Below are positions 32,955-44,564 of a stretch of DNA of 64,000 nt, piece after piece (within the stretch, counting starts at the first letter, position 1; every line of letters starts with the position of its first letter). The stretch is taken from assembly GCF_000715075.1 (NCBI RefSeq), contig NC_134085.1:157198178-157262177 (forward strand), in the 5' to 3' direction. The position numbers and the translations under genes were made by a program. This DNA comes from Nicotiana tabacum (lineage: Eukaryota; Streptophyta; Magnoliopsida; Solanales; Solanaceae). The notes under the pieces are model-generated. The model saw only the letters and a program-made list of their open reading frames with translations. It was not told the origin of the DNA and ran no database searches.

Positions 32955-33152
32955 CTGTTCAGAAAAAGAAATGAAGGAAACAAAATTAAAAATAACATAT
33001 AAAATAAGGAATAAAGAAGAAACTTTTTCGTTTTATTGAATTATGGGATAACAAGGTTTCACACTTTGTTGAGCAGTAATAGAAATAAAAGGAATCTGGA
33101 TTACAACCCTGGAATAATCCAGAAAACAAAAAGGAAAATCAGAGCCAACTAC
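32955..33152 (-). other. predicted intron between protease and RT (element 2)
   Basis: The donor GTAGTT starts at 33152 and overlaps the stop TAG after PTLRESW. The acceptor CTGAACAG ends at 32955 after a T-rich tract. The length is 198 nt. The splice phase equals that of element 1. Confidence 0.7.
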
Positions 33153-36100
33153 CAGGACTCCCTCAGAGTAGGAAGAGGAGTAGCTGTCCTATTGTTGACA
33201 TTGGCCCTAGGCCCCACAAATTGTATGTCTGCCTTACTGGAACCCTCTCCAGCTTCTATTGTGTTGATATCTGCGAACATTCTTTCTAAGCCCTCATCCA
33301 AATCTCCATCTGGACCAATCAATGGTCCACGAATTTTTGGGACTGACGACCTTGTGACACCTGCTCTAACAAAAGATCTAGAGAGACGCGGAACTGGCTT
33401 GGGAAGAACCCAAACTTTCTTCTTCATTTTTCGAGCTCGCTTTATATCTGCTGTAGTTGGTTTGAATCCCAATCAGAAAGTCTCTAAATTCTTGGGCAAA
33501 GAGACAGGTTGAACAATTCCCTGGAGTTCAGCCCCAGACCTTTTCCTGGCACGAACCCATTACTTAGCATCTCCGAAACTATCATGACGGTTGCGGAAGC
33601 TATCCTGGGGTGTGGAATGCTTTTACCCTCGAGAATCTTGTTTGCTGACACTGTATCAAAAATCTGGTAAACCCAGGGACCTTTGTCATCGTTGGTTTCT
33701 ATGAATGGCACAATGGCACCTCTCATAGTGCATGCAGTGTCTTCCCCATGCAGCACGACATCTTGTCTGTCCTATTCAAACTTGACCATTTGATGCAATG
33801 TGGATGACACTGCTTTGGCCGTGTGGATCCACGGTCGTCCCAACAAAAGGTTATAAGATACCGCGACATCCAATACCTGGAACTCCATAGTAAACTTGAC
33901 CGAGCCGATGGTTAACTTGAGTATAATATCCCCCACGGTATCTGTTCCACTTCCGTCAAACCCTCGGACGCAAACGTTGTTCTTGTGGATTCTATCATGG
34001 TCAATCTTCAACTGGTTCAGTGTGGATAATGGACAAATATTGGCACTTGAACCGTTATCCACCAACGCCCGAGTAACTGCCGCATCTTCACATTTGACAG
34101 TCAAGTATAGAGCTTTATTATGTTCTGTGCCCTCCACTGGCAAATCGTCATCAGAGAACGTTACCCTGTTTACCTCAAAAATTTTGATGGCAATTGTTTC
34201 AAGGTGGTTCACTGAAATTTCATTGGGCACATGAGCTTCATTTATTATCTTCATCAGGGCCCGGTGATGCTCGTCCGAATGGATCAATAATGATAATAAC
34301 GAGATCTGGGTCGGTGTTTTCTTCAATTGTTCAACAACGGAGTAATCCTGCACTTTCATCTTTTTCAGGAACTCCTCCGCCTCATCTTCTGATACGGGTT
34401 TCTTTTTTACTGCCGGGTTGGACCTTCTCAACTCCACGGGGGCAAAACACCGTCCCGACCGAGTCAGTCCCTGCGCCTCACAACTATCCTCTTCCACTTG
34501 CTTTCCCTTGTACATTACCACTGCCTTTTCATACTTCCAAGGCACCGCCTTGCTATCAATCACTGGCAATTAGACTACCGACTTTATGATGACCGGTTCC
34601 CTGTAGACCCCTTTCACAACAACTACGGGTGCAGATGATGCTCCCGATATCACCAACTTGGCTGGCTCTGGTTTCTTTGTAGCGGTGGATGGATTCTTCC
34701 CTAATATTACCACTGTCTTGACATCTTCCCCCTTCAACTGTACCCCTGCTTCCCCACCGGTCGATTTTTCTTTCGGAGTGGCACGGATCATCATCACTGT
34801 CTGTGAGGGTTTCTTTGGCTCCCCTCCTTCGTGCACAAGCTTGATCATGTGGGCTTCGTGGTGCTTTGGTAATGGGCTCTGGTTAATGTTGGGTGCCTCC
34901 GGTGCCTGTACCTCGATCTTGTTGGTATCAATAAGATCTTGTATCGCATGTTTCAGCCTCCAACATTTCTCGATATCATGTCCGGGAGCCCCCGAACAAT
35001 ATTCACATCTTACCGAGTGATCCATATTTTGGGGTAAGGGATTTGGCAACCTAGGCTCAACAAGATTTAATAAACCCAACTGCCTTAATTTGTGGAACAA
35101 GGCAGTATAAGTTTCTCCCAACTCAGTAAAGGTTCTTTGCCTCTGCAATCTTTCATTTCTGGAAGCCGGATTTCCCCTGAAACCCATCCCTGGAGGGTTC
35201 CTGTAGGCTCTTGGCGGTGGATAGGTGTTTTGTGGTGGTGGGTAGGTATTATGTGGAGGTGGGTATGTATTGTAGTGAGCTGGGGTGCGCCATTGCAGGC
35301 GAGCCGGAGGTGGAGTATATGTCTGGGCTTGATGGACGGAAAAATGTTGTTCTTGTGGTGGGTAGTAGGGTTGTGGAGGGTAATTTGGAATGTGTGGGTA
35401 GTTTAGATGATGGGGTCTGGGTTGGTAATGAGGGGAAGGACCTCTAGATCTGGACCAATTGCCGGCCTCTATTGTCGTGACCTCTTCTCTCCTTTTCTTT
35501 CCGAGCGCACCTCCCGTGCCGCTCTGAATGGCTTGAGTCGTTGCCTTAATTGCCGAGTAACTCAGGATCTTATTGGACGTAAGTCCCTCTTCTATCATAC
35601 CTCCCATTTTCACCACTTCATTGAATGATTTGCCAACTGACGTCACCAAGTGACCGAAGTAAGTTGGCTCGATAGTTTGTAGAAAGTAATCTACTATTTT
35701 TCCCTCTCTCATTGAGGATCAACTCTGGCTGCCTGTTCTCTCCATCGGAACCCAAATTCCCGGAAGCTCTCTCCGGGTTTCTTCTCAAGCTTTAGCAATG
35801 TGAGACGGTCTGGGACTATCTCAAGGTTGTATTGGAAGTGTCCTGCGAAAGCCTGTGCCAGATTATCCCAGGTGTACCACCTGCTCGGATCTTGTCTTGT
35901 ATACCACTCTAATGCCGACCCGCTCAAACTCTGGCCAAAGTAAGCTATCAGTAGCTCATCTTTGCCCCCCGCTCCCCTCATTTTGCTACAAAAACCCCGT
36001 AGATGTGCCATAGGATCGCCATGCCCTTCGTATAAATCGAATTTGGGCATCTTGAACCCTGCTGGTAATTGGACGTCAGGGAAAGGGCATAGATCCTTGA

Positions 36101-36660
36101 AAGCCACGCTGACCAGGGCATAACCCGTGCATGTTCCTGAAGGACTGCTCCAGGCTTTTAAATTTCCACATCACCTCGTCCTGCTCTGGGCTCTTAGCCG
36201 GCTTTTCAATCTCTTCGGGGACCTCAAAGTGGGGATTATAGGTATGTGGCTCGGGTGTTTTGAATGTGAGTTCAGGGGGGTAATATTGTGTATTGTGAGC
36301 CTAAAACAATGGCTCACTAGACGCTCTATGCAATGGGGCTGGGGCAGGCGCCACATAGACGGGAACATTTGGTGGAGGAGGATTCTGATTGGGTGGTGGA
36401 GCTTGGGGATCATAGGCCTCTCTTCCCTGATAGTAGTGATGGCTTGGGAAACTTGTTGAAGGACCGGGAGAGGGGTATTCTGACGTGTGTCCTGGTTGGA
36501 GAGTAGGAGTAACAGGTAGTTCATGCCCCTTTTGGGCTCTATCTAAGGCTATCTGCATTTCATTCATTTCTAGCCTCATCTTTTCCATTTTTTCCATGGC
36601 TTCCTTCAACATTTGATTTGCCGTCTTTTCCGACTCAACACTGTTGTCTGAACCAGTCAT
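33149..36660 (-). pseudogene. gag-pro: gag-protease, broken (element 2)
   Basis: The start MTGSDNSVESEK (36660) leads into a Pro-rich N-terminus and the gag domain (36107-35709: FDLYEGHGDPMAHLRGFCSKMRG, SLTLLKLEKKPGESFREF-like). A zinc-knuckle-like CEYCSGAPGHDIEKC follows near 34990. The protease has LVDNGSSANICPLSTL and LLGRPWIHTAKA, and the G-patch reads NGFVPGKGLG. Breaks: frameshifts between 36301 and 36107, near 35710 and near 33490; in-frame stops at 34570-34572 and 33772-33774. The frame order otherwise matches element 3 closely. Confidence 0.82.
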
Positions 36661-37029
36661 GCTTTCTGGTATGGGCCCTTTTGATCTTGTTTGATAATGG
36701 TACGGTGCTAGTACGCTTTAACAAACTAACTGATATTGGATTGGAAAAAACAACAAACTTGTTAGTGTTAGAGTCTTAACAGATATTGTAATTGCACCTT
36801 GGGGAATGCAATGTTCTTAGGCAAGTAACCATTTCTAATATGCTTTTGCTCTGACCGCGGGCATCATCCCGGCTTATTTATGACTCTTTTTATCGTTTTT
36901 CAAAATAGAAAACTCAATATTGCAAACACGACCTTTTAACGCCTTAGGGACGAAGATTTTTAAGGCTGTGTGGGTCAACTGGACCAAATCTTAAACATGA
37001 CCCAAAAAGTGGCCGTTTATGCAAAGTCA

Positions 37030-37054
37030 GCCTTCCGGCGTCCCTTTCGGGAAC
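37030..37054 (-). promoter_or_regulatory. paired GNRA-loop hairpins in leader (element 2)
   Basis: The sequence is identical to 18102-18126 of element 1, although surrounding leader sequence has diverged. Confidence 0.5.
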
Positions 37055-37307
37055 ATTCAGCTATGTCTTGACAAAACAGCGTCACCCGATTTCTTTACGA
37101 CAAAATTAAAATTTTGACATTTTTTTTTAATTTTATTTATTGGTTTTTGGCTATTTTAGAAAAAGGGTGGGGTTGGATTATTATTATTTTGCAAAAGGGG
37201 AGGTTGGACATCACCCGACTTATTTAAAATTTGACATGTTTTTTGTTTATTTATTTGTTTTTTGGTTATTTTAGCAAAAAGGGGAGGTTGGACCCGATGA
37301 GGGTTGC

Positions 37308-37346
37308 CTACGTATATCACATCCGGTGAGAATCAAACCCGCGTAG
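37308..37346 (-). promoter_or_regulatory. conserved two-stem hairpin, copy 6 (leader)
   Basis: The outer stem is CTACG (37308-37312) with CGTAG (37342-37346). The inner stem TATCAC/GTGAGA has one A-G mismatch compared with copy 3. Confidence 0.65.
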
Positions 37347-38736
37347 TTCGGGATCATGAATAAAGCAAATAAACTAACCTCTTTTTTTTTTGAAGGAAAG
37401 ACTTATAAAGAAGAAAGGGAGCATTTTGGCAAAGAAAGATTTCTAAAGATTTTTTTTTCGAATTTCGAAAGAAAAACTTCTAAAGAAGAAAGAAAATATT
37501 TTTGGAATTTTACTTAATTTTTTTTTTTGAATTTTCTTTTCAATTTTGAAAGACGAATGAAAATATTTTCGGATTTTTTGGAAGAAATTAAAAGAAAATA
37601 TTTTTTATTTTTATTATTATTTTTTTAAACAATTAATTAAAACAATTAAAAAGACTTTCTAAAGAAATCAATAATGGAAAATATTTTTGGATTTCTTTTT
37701 TTTTTTTGAAAATTGGAGGTCTAAAAAAAACTTTTCTAGACTTTTTGGCAAGACAAATACTTTTTGCAACAAATAAAGATATATATATTGGAAATAAAGA
37801 AAAACTTTTTGGATTTATATATATATTTCAACAAATAACAAAACCACGTTCAATGTACGACTCTTTTTATTTTTAAATTTGGCATTTTCATAAACAAATA
37901 AATAAAAAAAAATAAACCATTTTAAAACAAGACTCTTTTTCATGGCAAGATAAACTATTTTCCTTTTCTATTTTTTTTAAAAAAAACAAGACAGAACAAC
38001 GACTCTTTTTTTTCTATTTTTCTTTTGATTTTAATAAAACAAACTAGTAAGACATTTTTTTCCATCATTTTCTCAAAATTTAGGCAGAGTTTTGACAGTA
38101 TTTGGGCATTGGTTTTTTTTCAAAAATAAATAATTAATTCCCTAACTACTATGTTTTTTTCTTTTCCTTTTTTTTCAACGTTCCCGAGATTCAAAAACCG
38201 GTCAACATGCGGGTTCGGAACAAATAAATGCACAGCACAAATAAGATGCTTCAGGATGGTCTTTTCATTTCAGGTTGCTAGTCCTAGACGGACCCAACCC
38301 CTGTGTTGAGTCCCCTAAGTCAAATGCAACATGATGCAAATACTCGTTCCTACTAGGGATCCAGCATAAAGTCATGTTATTCTATGTTCAAAACCTGAGT
38401 CGGTGTTTTAGACTGTGTATCCGAGCGGACAACTCGAATCGAGGAGGGGGCAACTTTCCGGGAACCAAAGGGCCATCCGGCTTAGTAACTTTTCCGGCCT
38501 CTTTCTTATTTCAAGGGATGACACTAACATAATAGGGAGTCTCAACCAGTAAGCACATCCCCGGAGGTAAGAAGAGAAAGGTTTCGGCACAGTTTATATA
38601 CAGTTCAGATAATATCAAAGCGGTAAAAGCAGCATTTAGCACATTAGGCTCAAATATGTAAAAATCAGATAAAGCCAAATATAACAATTTATCTAAGCTC
38701 GAATTTCTAACCCTGAACCAGTGGTTCTGGGTTAAT

Positions 38737-38755
38737 ATCCCCAGCAGAGTCGCCA
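38737..38755 (-). promoter_or_regulatory. primer binding site of element 2 (tRNA-Arg type)
   Basis: The minus strand reads TGGCGACTCTGCTGGGGAT four bases (GCTC) after the 5' LTR end. From memory, a plant tRNA-Arg ends CCCCAGTGGAGTCG-CCA, which pairs with it apart from two positions. A tRNA-Arg primer is typical of Ogre/Tat. Confidence 0.7.
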
Positions 38756-38759
38756 GAGC

Positions 38760-41700
38760 TGTCACACCTCCTTTTTTCGTCCCCGCAAGAGGTGAAGGAG
38801 TTTTTTTCAATTAAAGGACAATCGAAACGGGATTTGTTTGTTTATTTCAGAGTCGCCACTTGGGAGATTTAGGGTGTCCCAAGTCACCAATTTCATCCCG
38901 AATCGAGGAAAAGAATGATTCCATATTACAGTCCGCGAACCAGAAATACGGATAAGGAATTCTGTTAACCCGGGAGAAGGTGTTAGGCATTCCCGAGTTC
39001 CGTGGTTCTAGCACGGTCGCTCAACTGTCATATTAGGCTTGTTTATCTGATTTTATACAATTATGGGCTCATGCGCAAATTTTAACTCTTTACCGCTTTT
39101 ATTATATTTTTAAAGGAATGTGAACATCGTTTAAAAAAACATGTTTTTGGATTGCGTCACATGAAATGCACCCGCAATCCGGAACATATTTTATTCAATG
39201 TTTTGGGATTTGGATTTGGGTCTCATGAAATGCACACCCGAGTTTAAGAAGGTAAGATTATTAAAATACGCCTAAAGAGTCTAACGCGTTATTATCTTTG
39301 GGGAAGACAGTGAAATTCACTAAACAGTCCATCCCGAATTCTAAATATTCAATTAAACATTTATTGAGGGCCCCACAATTAGTGCGTTTTATTAGGCGAG
39401 GCTCATCTCATTTATTTTTAAAGGACAATCCTAAAATGCCTACATTTTTCTCTATTAAATTTGTCTCTACAAAATGAAAGAGAAAACGTCTTAATTTATT
39501 TACATGCTTGAGTTATTATAGTTGGGTTTCGAATATGATTCATAAAATCTGAAAATGATGCAAACAGGACAGTCCGTTGCCAATGCGGGCCCAGACCCAA
39601 CGTGTATGGCATAAAACTAGACCTGGGCCATCTTATTCACATGTTACTACCTAGTTACATTATACTAGGCATGTTTACAGTTTATCAAATTAAAAAAAAA
39701 ACTTAGCAATCTAATTTTAATTCTAGACCATTTACATACTGAAATTAACCAATAGTATTTAACTAAACAATATTCGTATAAGTTCAGGAATGATTTATTC
39801 GTTTGATGAACTAACATGCTTTTTAAAACATGGTAATCATCCAACAATAACGAATTAACTAGACGGAGTTACTACACCATTTATTTATTTTTTAGTCAAT
39901 ATATAGATAGTTCGTCCGTTAAGCTATCGTCAGATGTTCCACTATATATATTAAACAACTACATGATTCTGATTAGAGTAAGCTAAATAATTCATATTTA
40001 CAAATAAAATTCAGAATATAATTAAAATAAATTTAGAACTTCAACTCTGCATTTTCGTATTCATGCTTCATGTTTCAGTTTACAGTAACCAGCGTGTCAG
40101 TTGTGTACCTGATATTGGAAGCAAAAGAAAAGGGAGATCAGCAGAAATTCAGTAGCATATAACAACAGCAACACCCAACAACCAGTAACAACCAGCAACG
40201 AAAAACCAGTGACGGATTTTAAAATCAAAACAAAAATCCAGCAACACCAACAACAATCAACAGACAGAAGCCAAGGGAATCTTTTCAGATTTGAAAGACT
40301 AATTAATGTTCTAACCCTTAATTTCTGAATCCGTATATCAGAATACTTAAATTGTATATCAGGTGTATACTACTCACTCTTTTAATTTTCAGAAAGTTAT
40401 TATTTGTATTTTTGGAAGTCTTAATATTTTCGGAATTTTTCTCTCTCTTCAATATTCAGCTCTCTTTTTATCTCTCTCTTCTTCTTTTAAATCTGTCCAA
40501 GTCCTCTCTATTTATTACCATCTTTCAGCAATTTTTTAAAAATTAAAAAACCACTATCTTCCACTCATCCCCCTTTTAATCTCACTATCTAATGTTTTGT
40601 CCCCCATTATATTAAACAAATACATTTTCCTTCCCCCATTATATCTTGTTCCTCATACTTATATTAAACAATTGCATTATTTCCCACCATTATATCTTGT
40701 TCCCCATGTTTATATTAAACAAATGCATTATTCCCCACCATTATGTCTTGTCCCCCACTATGTACTATTTTAATATTATAAAAAAAATTATTTAATCTTA
40801 ATGGACAAAACACTCAAAATAAATAATTTTTCAGATTTTTTAATTCCAAAAATACCCCTCTGACCTTACTGAAATTACCATTTTGACCCTGAAAACACTG
40901 TAATTTACCAATCTACTGGCGGAGCTTGGCAGGGTGGTCGATGGACTGCTGTGGTTGGGCGAGTGAGCTGGTGTTCAGAAGAAGAAGAAGAAGGAGGGCA
41001 GTCCATGGACGAGCTTGAGCTCGAGGGTGGTCGTTCATGGCGAAGCTTCGAGGGTGGTCGTCCATGGCGAAGCTTCGAGGGGGGTCGTCCATGCTTCGTA
41101 TGTTTGATGTGTGTGTGCTGTGTATGTATGTATATGTGGACGTGTGTGTGTGAGTGTGACGGGGTAAGGGGGAAGGTCTGGAGGGGGTGGTCGTTGGGCG
41201 AGGGGAAGGGCAGCCATGGGAGAGGATTTGGAGGTTTGAAGAAGAAGAAGGTAAGAGAGGGGGCGGATGGGAGTTTTCAACAGTGAAAATTTTTTAGGGT
41301 TTTGTTTTTGAAATGAAAGATAGGGAAATGGGGTGTTGGGTCTTTGGGGTTATGGACTGGGTCAACCCGGTTTGGAATGGACCGGGTCGTAGAGGAAGGT
41401 TGGGTATATTTGGGCCTGTGGTTCAAAATTGAAGAAGAGGCCTAATTCCGATTTTCTTTTATATTTTTTGCTCTCTTTTCTTTTATTTCCTAATTAATAA
41501 AACTAAAATTCTAAATTAACTTATAAACTAAATTAACTTATAAAAAATACTAATTAATTCCAAATAACTATTATCGCACATTTAAATAGCAATTAACGAT
41601 AAAATCGCACAATTTAGACGTTAAATGCTAAAAATGCAACGTACATTATTTTTTTATGATTTTCTCATTTTTGTAAAACAAACTTAAATAAATACTAAAT

Positions 41701-41866
41701 GAAAATGCGACATATTTTATATTTTTATTAATTTAAACAAATAAACATGCACAGACAAAAATGCAAATAATTATACAAAAATACAAACATTGCACACAAA
41801 GGAAAATTATTTTATTTTGAATTTTTGGGAGTGATTCTCATATAGGGCGAAAATCACGTGCTCACA
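38760..41866 (-). repeat. LTR-B, 5' LTR of element 2
   Basis: It is 3107 bp. It aligns with 21921-26109 except for a 1074-bp gap: 40916/40917 correspond to 24076/25151, removing the AT-rich zone and most of the GC-rich zone. The ends match the other LTR exactly. Confidence 0.9.
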
Positions 41867-41871
41867 AATAC
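41867..41871. repeat. target site duplication AATAC, right side of element 2
   Basis: It repeats 21916-21920 directly after the LTR end CTCACA. Removing element 2 and one AATAC joins the SINE-bearing flank to the sequence at 41872. Confidence 0.85.
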
Positions 41872-41922
41872 CTGAGACAAACAAAACCACATAATGTAAT
41901 AAAAATCTAAGAATATGAATGG
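41872..41922. other. short unassigned spacer
   Basis: These 51 bp lie between the element 2 target duplication and the point where similarity to the right LTR of element C begins. They do not match the missing LTR-C end. Confidence 0.4.
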
Positions 41923-44551
41923 ACACAAGTGCATGAACATTTGCTAGGGAATGAAATAAAATACAGTAACTGTCCGGAATACAAGTGAGCAGAAATAAAA
42001 ATACAGTTCAATACTCTAAAGGCGACTCTGCTGGCTACGATCGTCTCGATAAATACAACCCACCTAAATCTCTGTATCAACCATGCCATTATGCCACTAA
42101 GCCACTAGCCACACATTAACCTGTGCAACAAAAATGCACAGCAAGTGTAGTATGAGTACAAAAACAACGTGTACCCAATGAGTATCCCGTATAATCTCGA
42201 AGAAGTAGAGACGAGAGGTCGACTTCGACACTTACTAGTGGTCCAATAGTAATATATTATAAATGCGAGTAATCATGGAGTTATTAAGATCGGCAGTACT
42301 TTCAAATAAGTCACGAACAGGTAAAAGTTCCTTTTTATTTTAAAAACCTCAGGATTCATAATCTATTAATTTTCAATTATCCCAAGACAGGGAAAGCAAA
42401 TATCAATATCGATAAATCTCAAGGCAAGCAATACAAGCATACGCAAATCATGCCGAGGACGTACGACCCGATCCAACAATATTTAAACTGTGCACTACCA
42501 GAGGGTCGAATGACGCAAACCATAGATGCATCTATTTAATCTGCCAAGGCGTTCGACCCGTTCCGAAATTAAACACATACAGACAGTCAATCAAGAAGTC
42601 AATAGGGGACAATTATCCAAAGAAAAGCCAGTTCTCTGTTAACAATTTTATAAAAATGAAGGTTAATCCTTTTAGAAATTCATTTTACCAATTCGATAGG
42701 ATTTAAGCAATTCAACTGTCAATAAGATTACAGATATTCCAAGTATAGCATGTTTTTGGGTCCTATACTACCCGAACTTACACATATTAGTAGCTACGCA
42801 CGGACTCTTGTCCCCTCGTGCGTACGTAGCCCCCATAAATAGGAGCACATAACCAATTATTTCACCTATGAGGACAATTCTCTCATACAAGGTTAGAAAG
42901 GAGACTCACCTCGCTCTGAAGATCCATAATCGACACTCCACTCTCTTCCGAAGACTCGAATCGATGCACAATGCTCCAAAACTAGCCAATAATTATGCAA
43001 ATCCATTAATATATGTTCAATTACTCATTACAATCCAATTTATAACAATTCTTAACCCCGATCGAAAAGTTGACAAAATTGCCCTCGGGCCCACGTGCCC
43101 GGATTCCGAAATTTTTCAAAGATAAAGTTTACCCATAGCCTCACGAACTCAAATATATGATTTTCTCTTAATTTCATACCCAAAATCGTGGTCAAAATCC
43201 AAGAATATCAATTTTCTAGGTTTCCCCTCAAACCTCAAGTTTCTACCAAATTTTCATGCTCAAATCCGCACATAATCAATGTATTTAACTCAAGATAGGT
43301 GGGGTTAGCTTACCTTGCCGTTGATGATGAAAACCCCCACTTGAAGCTCTCCAAAACGTTCACATCAAATGAAAATGGGGGAAAAAATTATCAATCCCCG
43401 ATTTTAAAAGAACTTACTGCCTCCAGCACTTCCGCACCTGCGGTCACACGATCGCTTCTGCGGTTCCGCAGGTGAGGCCCCTTTACCGCTCCTGTGGTTT
43501 CTCTCTGCGCTCCCCTTTCCGCTTCTGCGCCTCGACTCCTGCAGGTGCGGTCCCGCTACTGCAGCGGGATGACTGCATCTGCGGTCTTCCAGCCCAAAAT
43601 TGCATCTGCGGCTCTCCTAGCTGCTTCTGCGGCTCCGCACCTGCGGACCAAGCCTTGCAGGTGCGGTTACACCAGAAGATAGCTACTGCACTTCCTCTTC
43701 CAATTTCTAAAATTGATCCATTAACCATCCGGAATCCACCCGAGCCCCCCCTTCCCGCCCCAACCAATCATACCAACCAGCCTTAAAACACATCATGGAC
43801 TTGCTCGAGGCCTCAAATCATATCAAACAATGCTATAATCATGAGTCGACCCCCAATCAAAGCTTAAGGAACTTTAGAATTTCAAACTTCTACATTCGAT
43901 GATGAAGCCTATCAAATTACGTCCAATTGACCTCAAATTTTGTACGCAAGTCATATTTAACACTACGGACCTACTCCAACTTCTGGAATTGAATTCCGAC
44001 CCCGATATCAAAAAGTCCACTTCTAGTCAAACTTCTCAAAAACCTTCAAATTTCTATCTTTTGCAAAATGACTCCAAAATGAACCACGGACCTCCGAATT
44101 CACTTTCGATCGCACTCCCAATACCAGAATCACCATATGGAACTATTACCAAACTCGGGATCCCAAACGGACATCGATAACATTGAAATGCACTTCAACC
44201 CGAACCTATGAAATTCTTTCAAAAATGCCAACTTCCACAATAGGTGCCAAAACGTTCCCGGGCCTTCCAAAACCCGATCTGGACATACGCCCAAGTCAGA
44301 AATTATCATACGAACCTATTAGAACCTTCAAATCCCGATTCTGAGGTCGTTTACTCAAAAATTCAATCTTAGTTCATTATTTCACCTTAAAGCTTCCGAA
44401 TTTGAGAATTTTCTTTTCAAATCAACTCCGAACTTTCCGAAATTCAATTTCGACCATGCGTACAAGTCATAATTCATGAAGTGAAGCTGCTCATGGCCTC
44501 AGACCGCCGAAGAACTCACTAAAGCTCAAAATGACCGTTCAGGTCGTTACA
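41923..44551 (-). repeat. LTR-C, 3' LTR of element C, truncated
   Basis: It aligns with about 49191-51731. The first 210 bp or so, including the TGTCACGACCC end, are absent. It ends GGTCGTTACA at 44551. It contains the CTGCGG-rich cluster at 43428-43680. Confidence 0.8.
43428..43680. repeat. CTGCGG/CCGCAG motif cluster in LTR-C (left)
   Basis: CTTCTGCGG, CCGCAGGTG, CACCTGCGG and CTGCAGCGG recur about a dozen times, giving overlapping inverted repeats in a GC-rich island inside an AT-rich LTR. The frames read through it on both strands are by-products of the repeats. Confidence 0.7.
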
Positions 44552-44564
44552 TTCTCTCCCACTT
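44552..44564 (-). promoter_or_regulatory. polypurine tract of element C
   Basis: The minus strand reads AAGTGGGAGAGAA directly before the LTR start TGTAACGACC. Confidence 0.7.

Larger units (their letters stand above)
36661..38736 (-). other. leader of element 2; ORF1 missing
   Basis: From 38736 to about 36910 this is a T-rich leader with many poly-T tracts, the conserved hairpin (37308-37346) and the GNRA-loop pair (37030-37054). Around 36860-36910 it joins the spacer that normally precedes gag, so the roughly 2-kb ORF1 seen in elements 1 and 3 is gone. I see no coding sequence. Confidence 0.75.
21921..41866 (-). mobile_element. element 2: complete Tat/Ogre-like LTR retrotransposon lacking ORF1
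   Basis: This 19.9-kb insertion on the minus strand has TG...CA ends and AATAC on both sides. In reading order: 5' LTR 41866-38760, tRNA-Arg-like PBS 38755-38737, leader, gag-protease 36660-33149, intron 33152-32955, pol 32954-29483, 3' UTR with an 18-unit array, PPT 26122-26110, 3' LTR 26109-21921. Its LTRs differ at roughly 2 percent of sites by eye, so insertion was fairly recent. ORF1 is absent: leader and pre-gag spacer meet near 36860-36910. Stops and frameshifts in gag and pol make it non-autonomous. Confidence 0.9.

Noticed and set aside
43472..43786. Cys-rich frame of 104 codons in LTR-C
   Set aside because: The Cys residues come from CTGCGG motif repeats; the matching frame at 50613-51128 is not conserved as protein.
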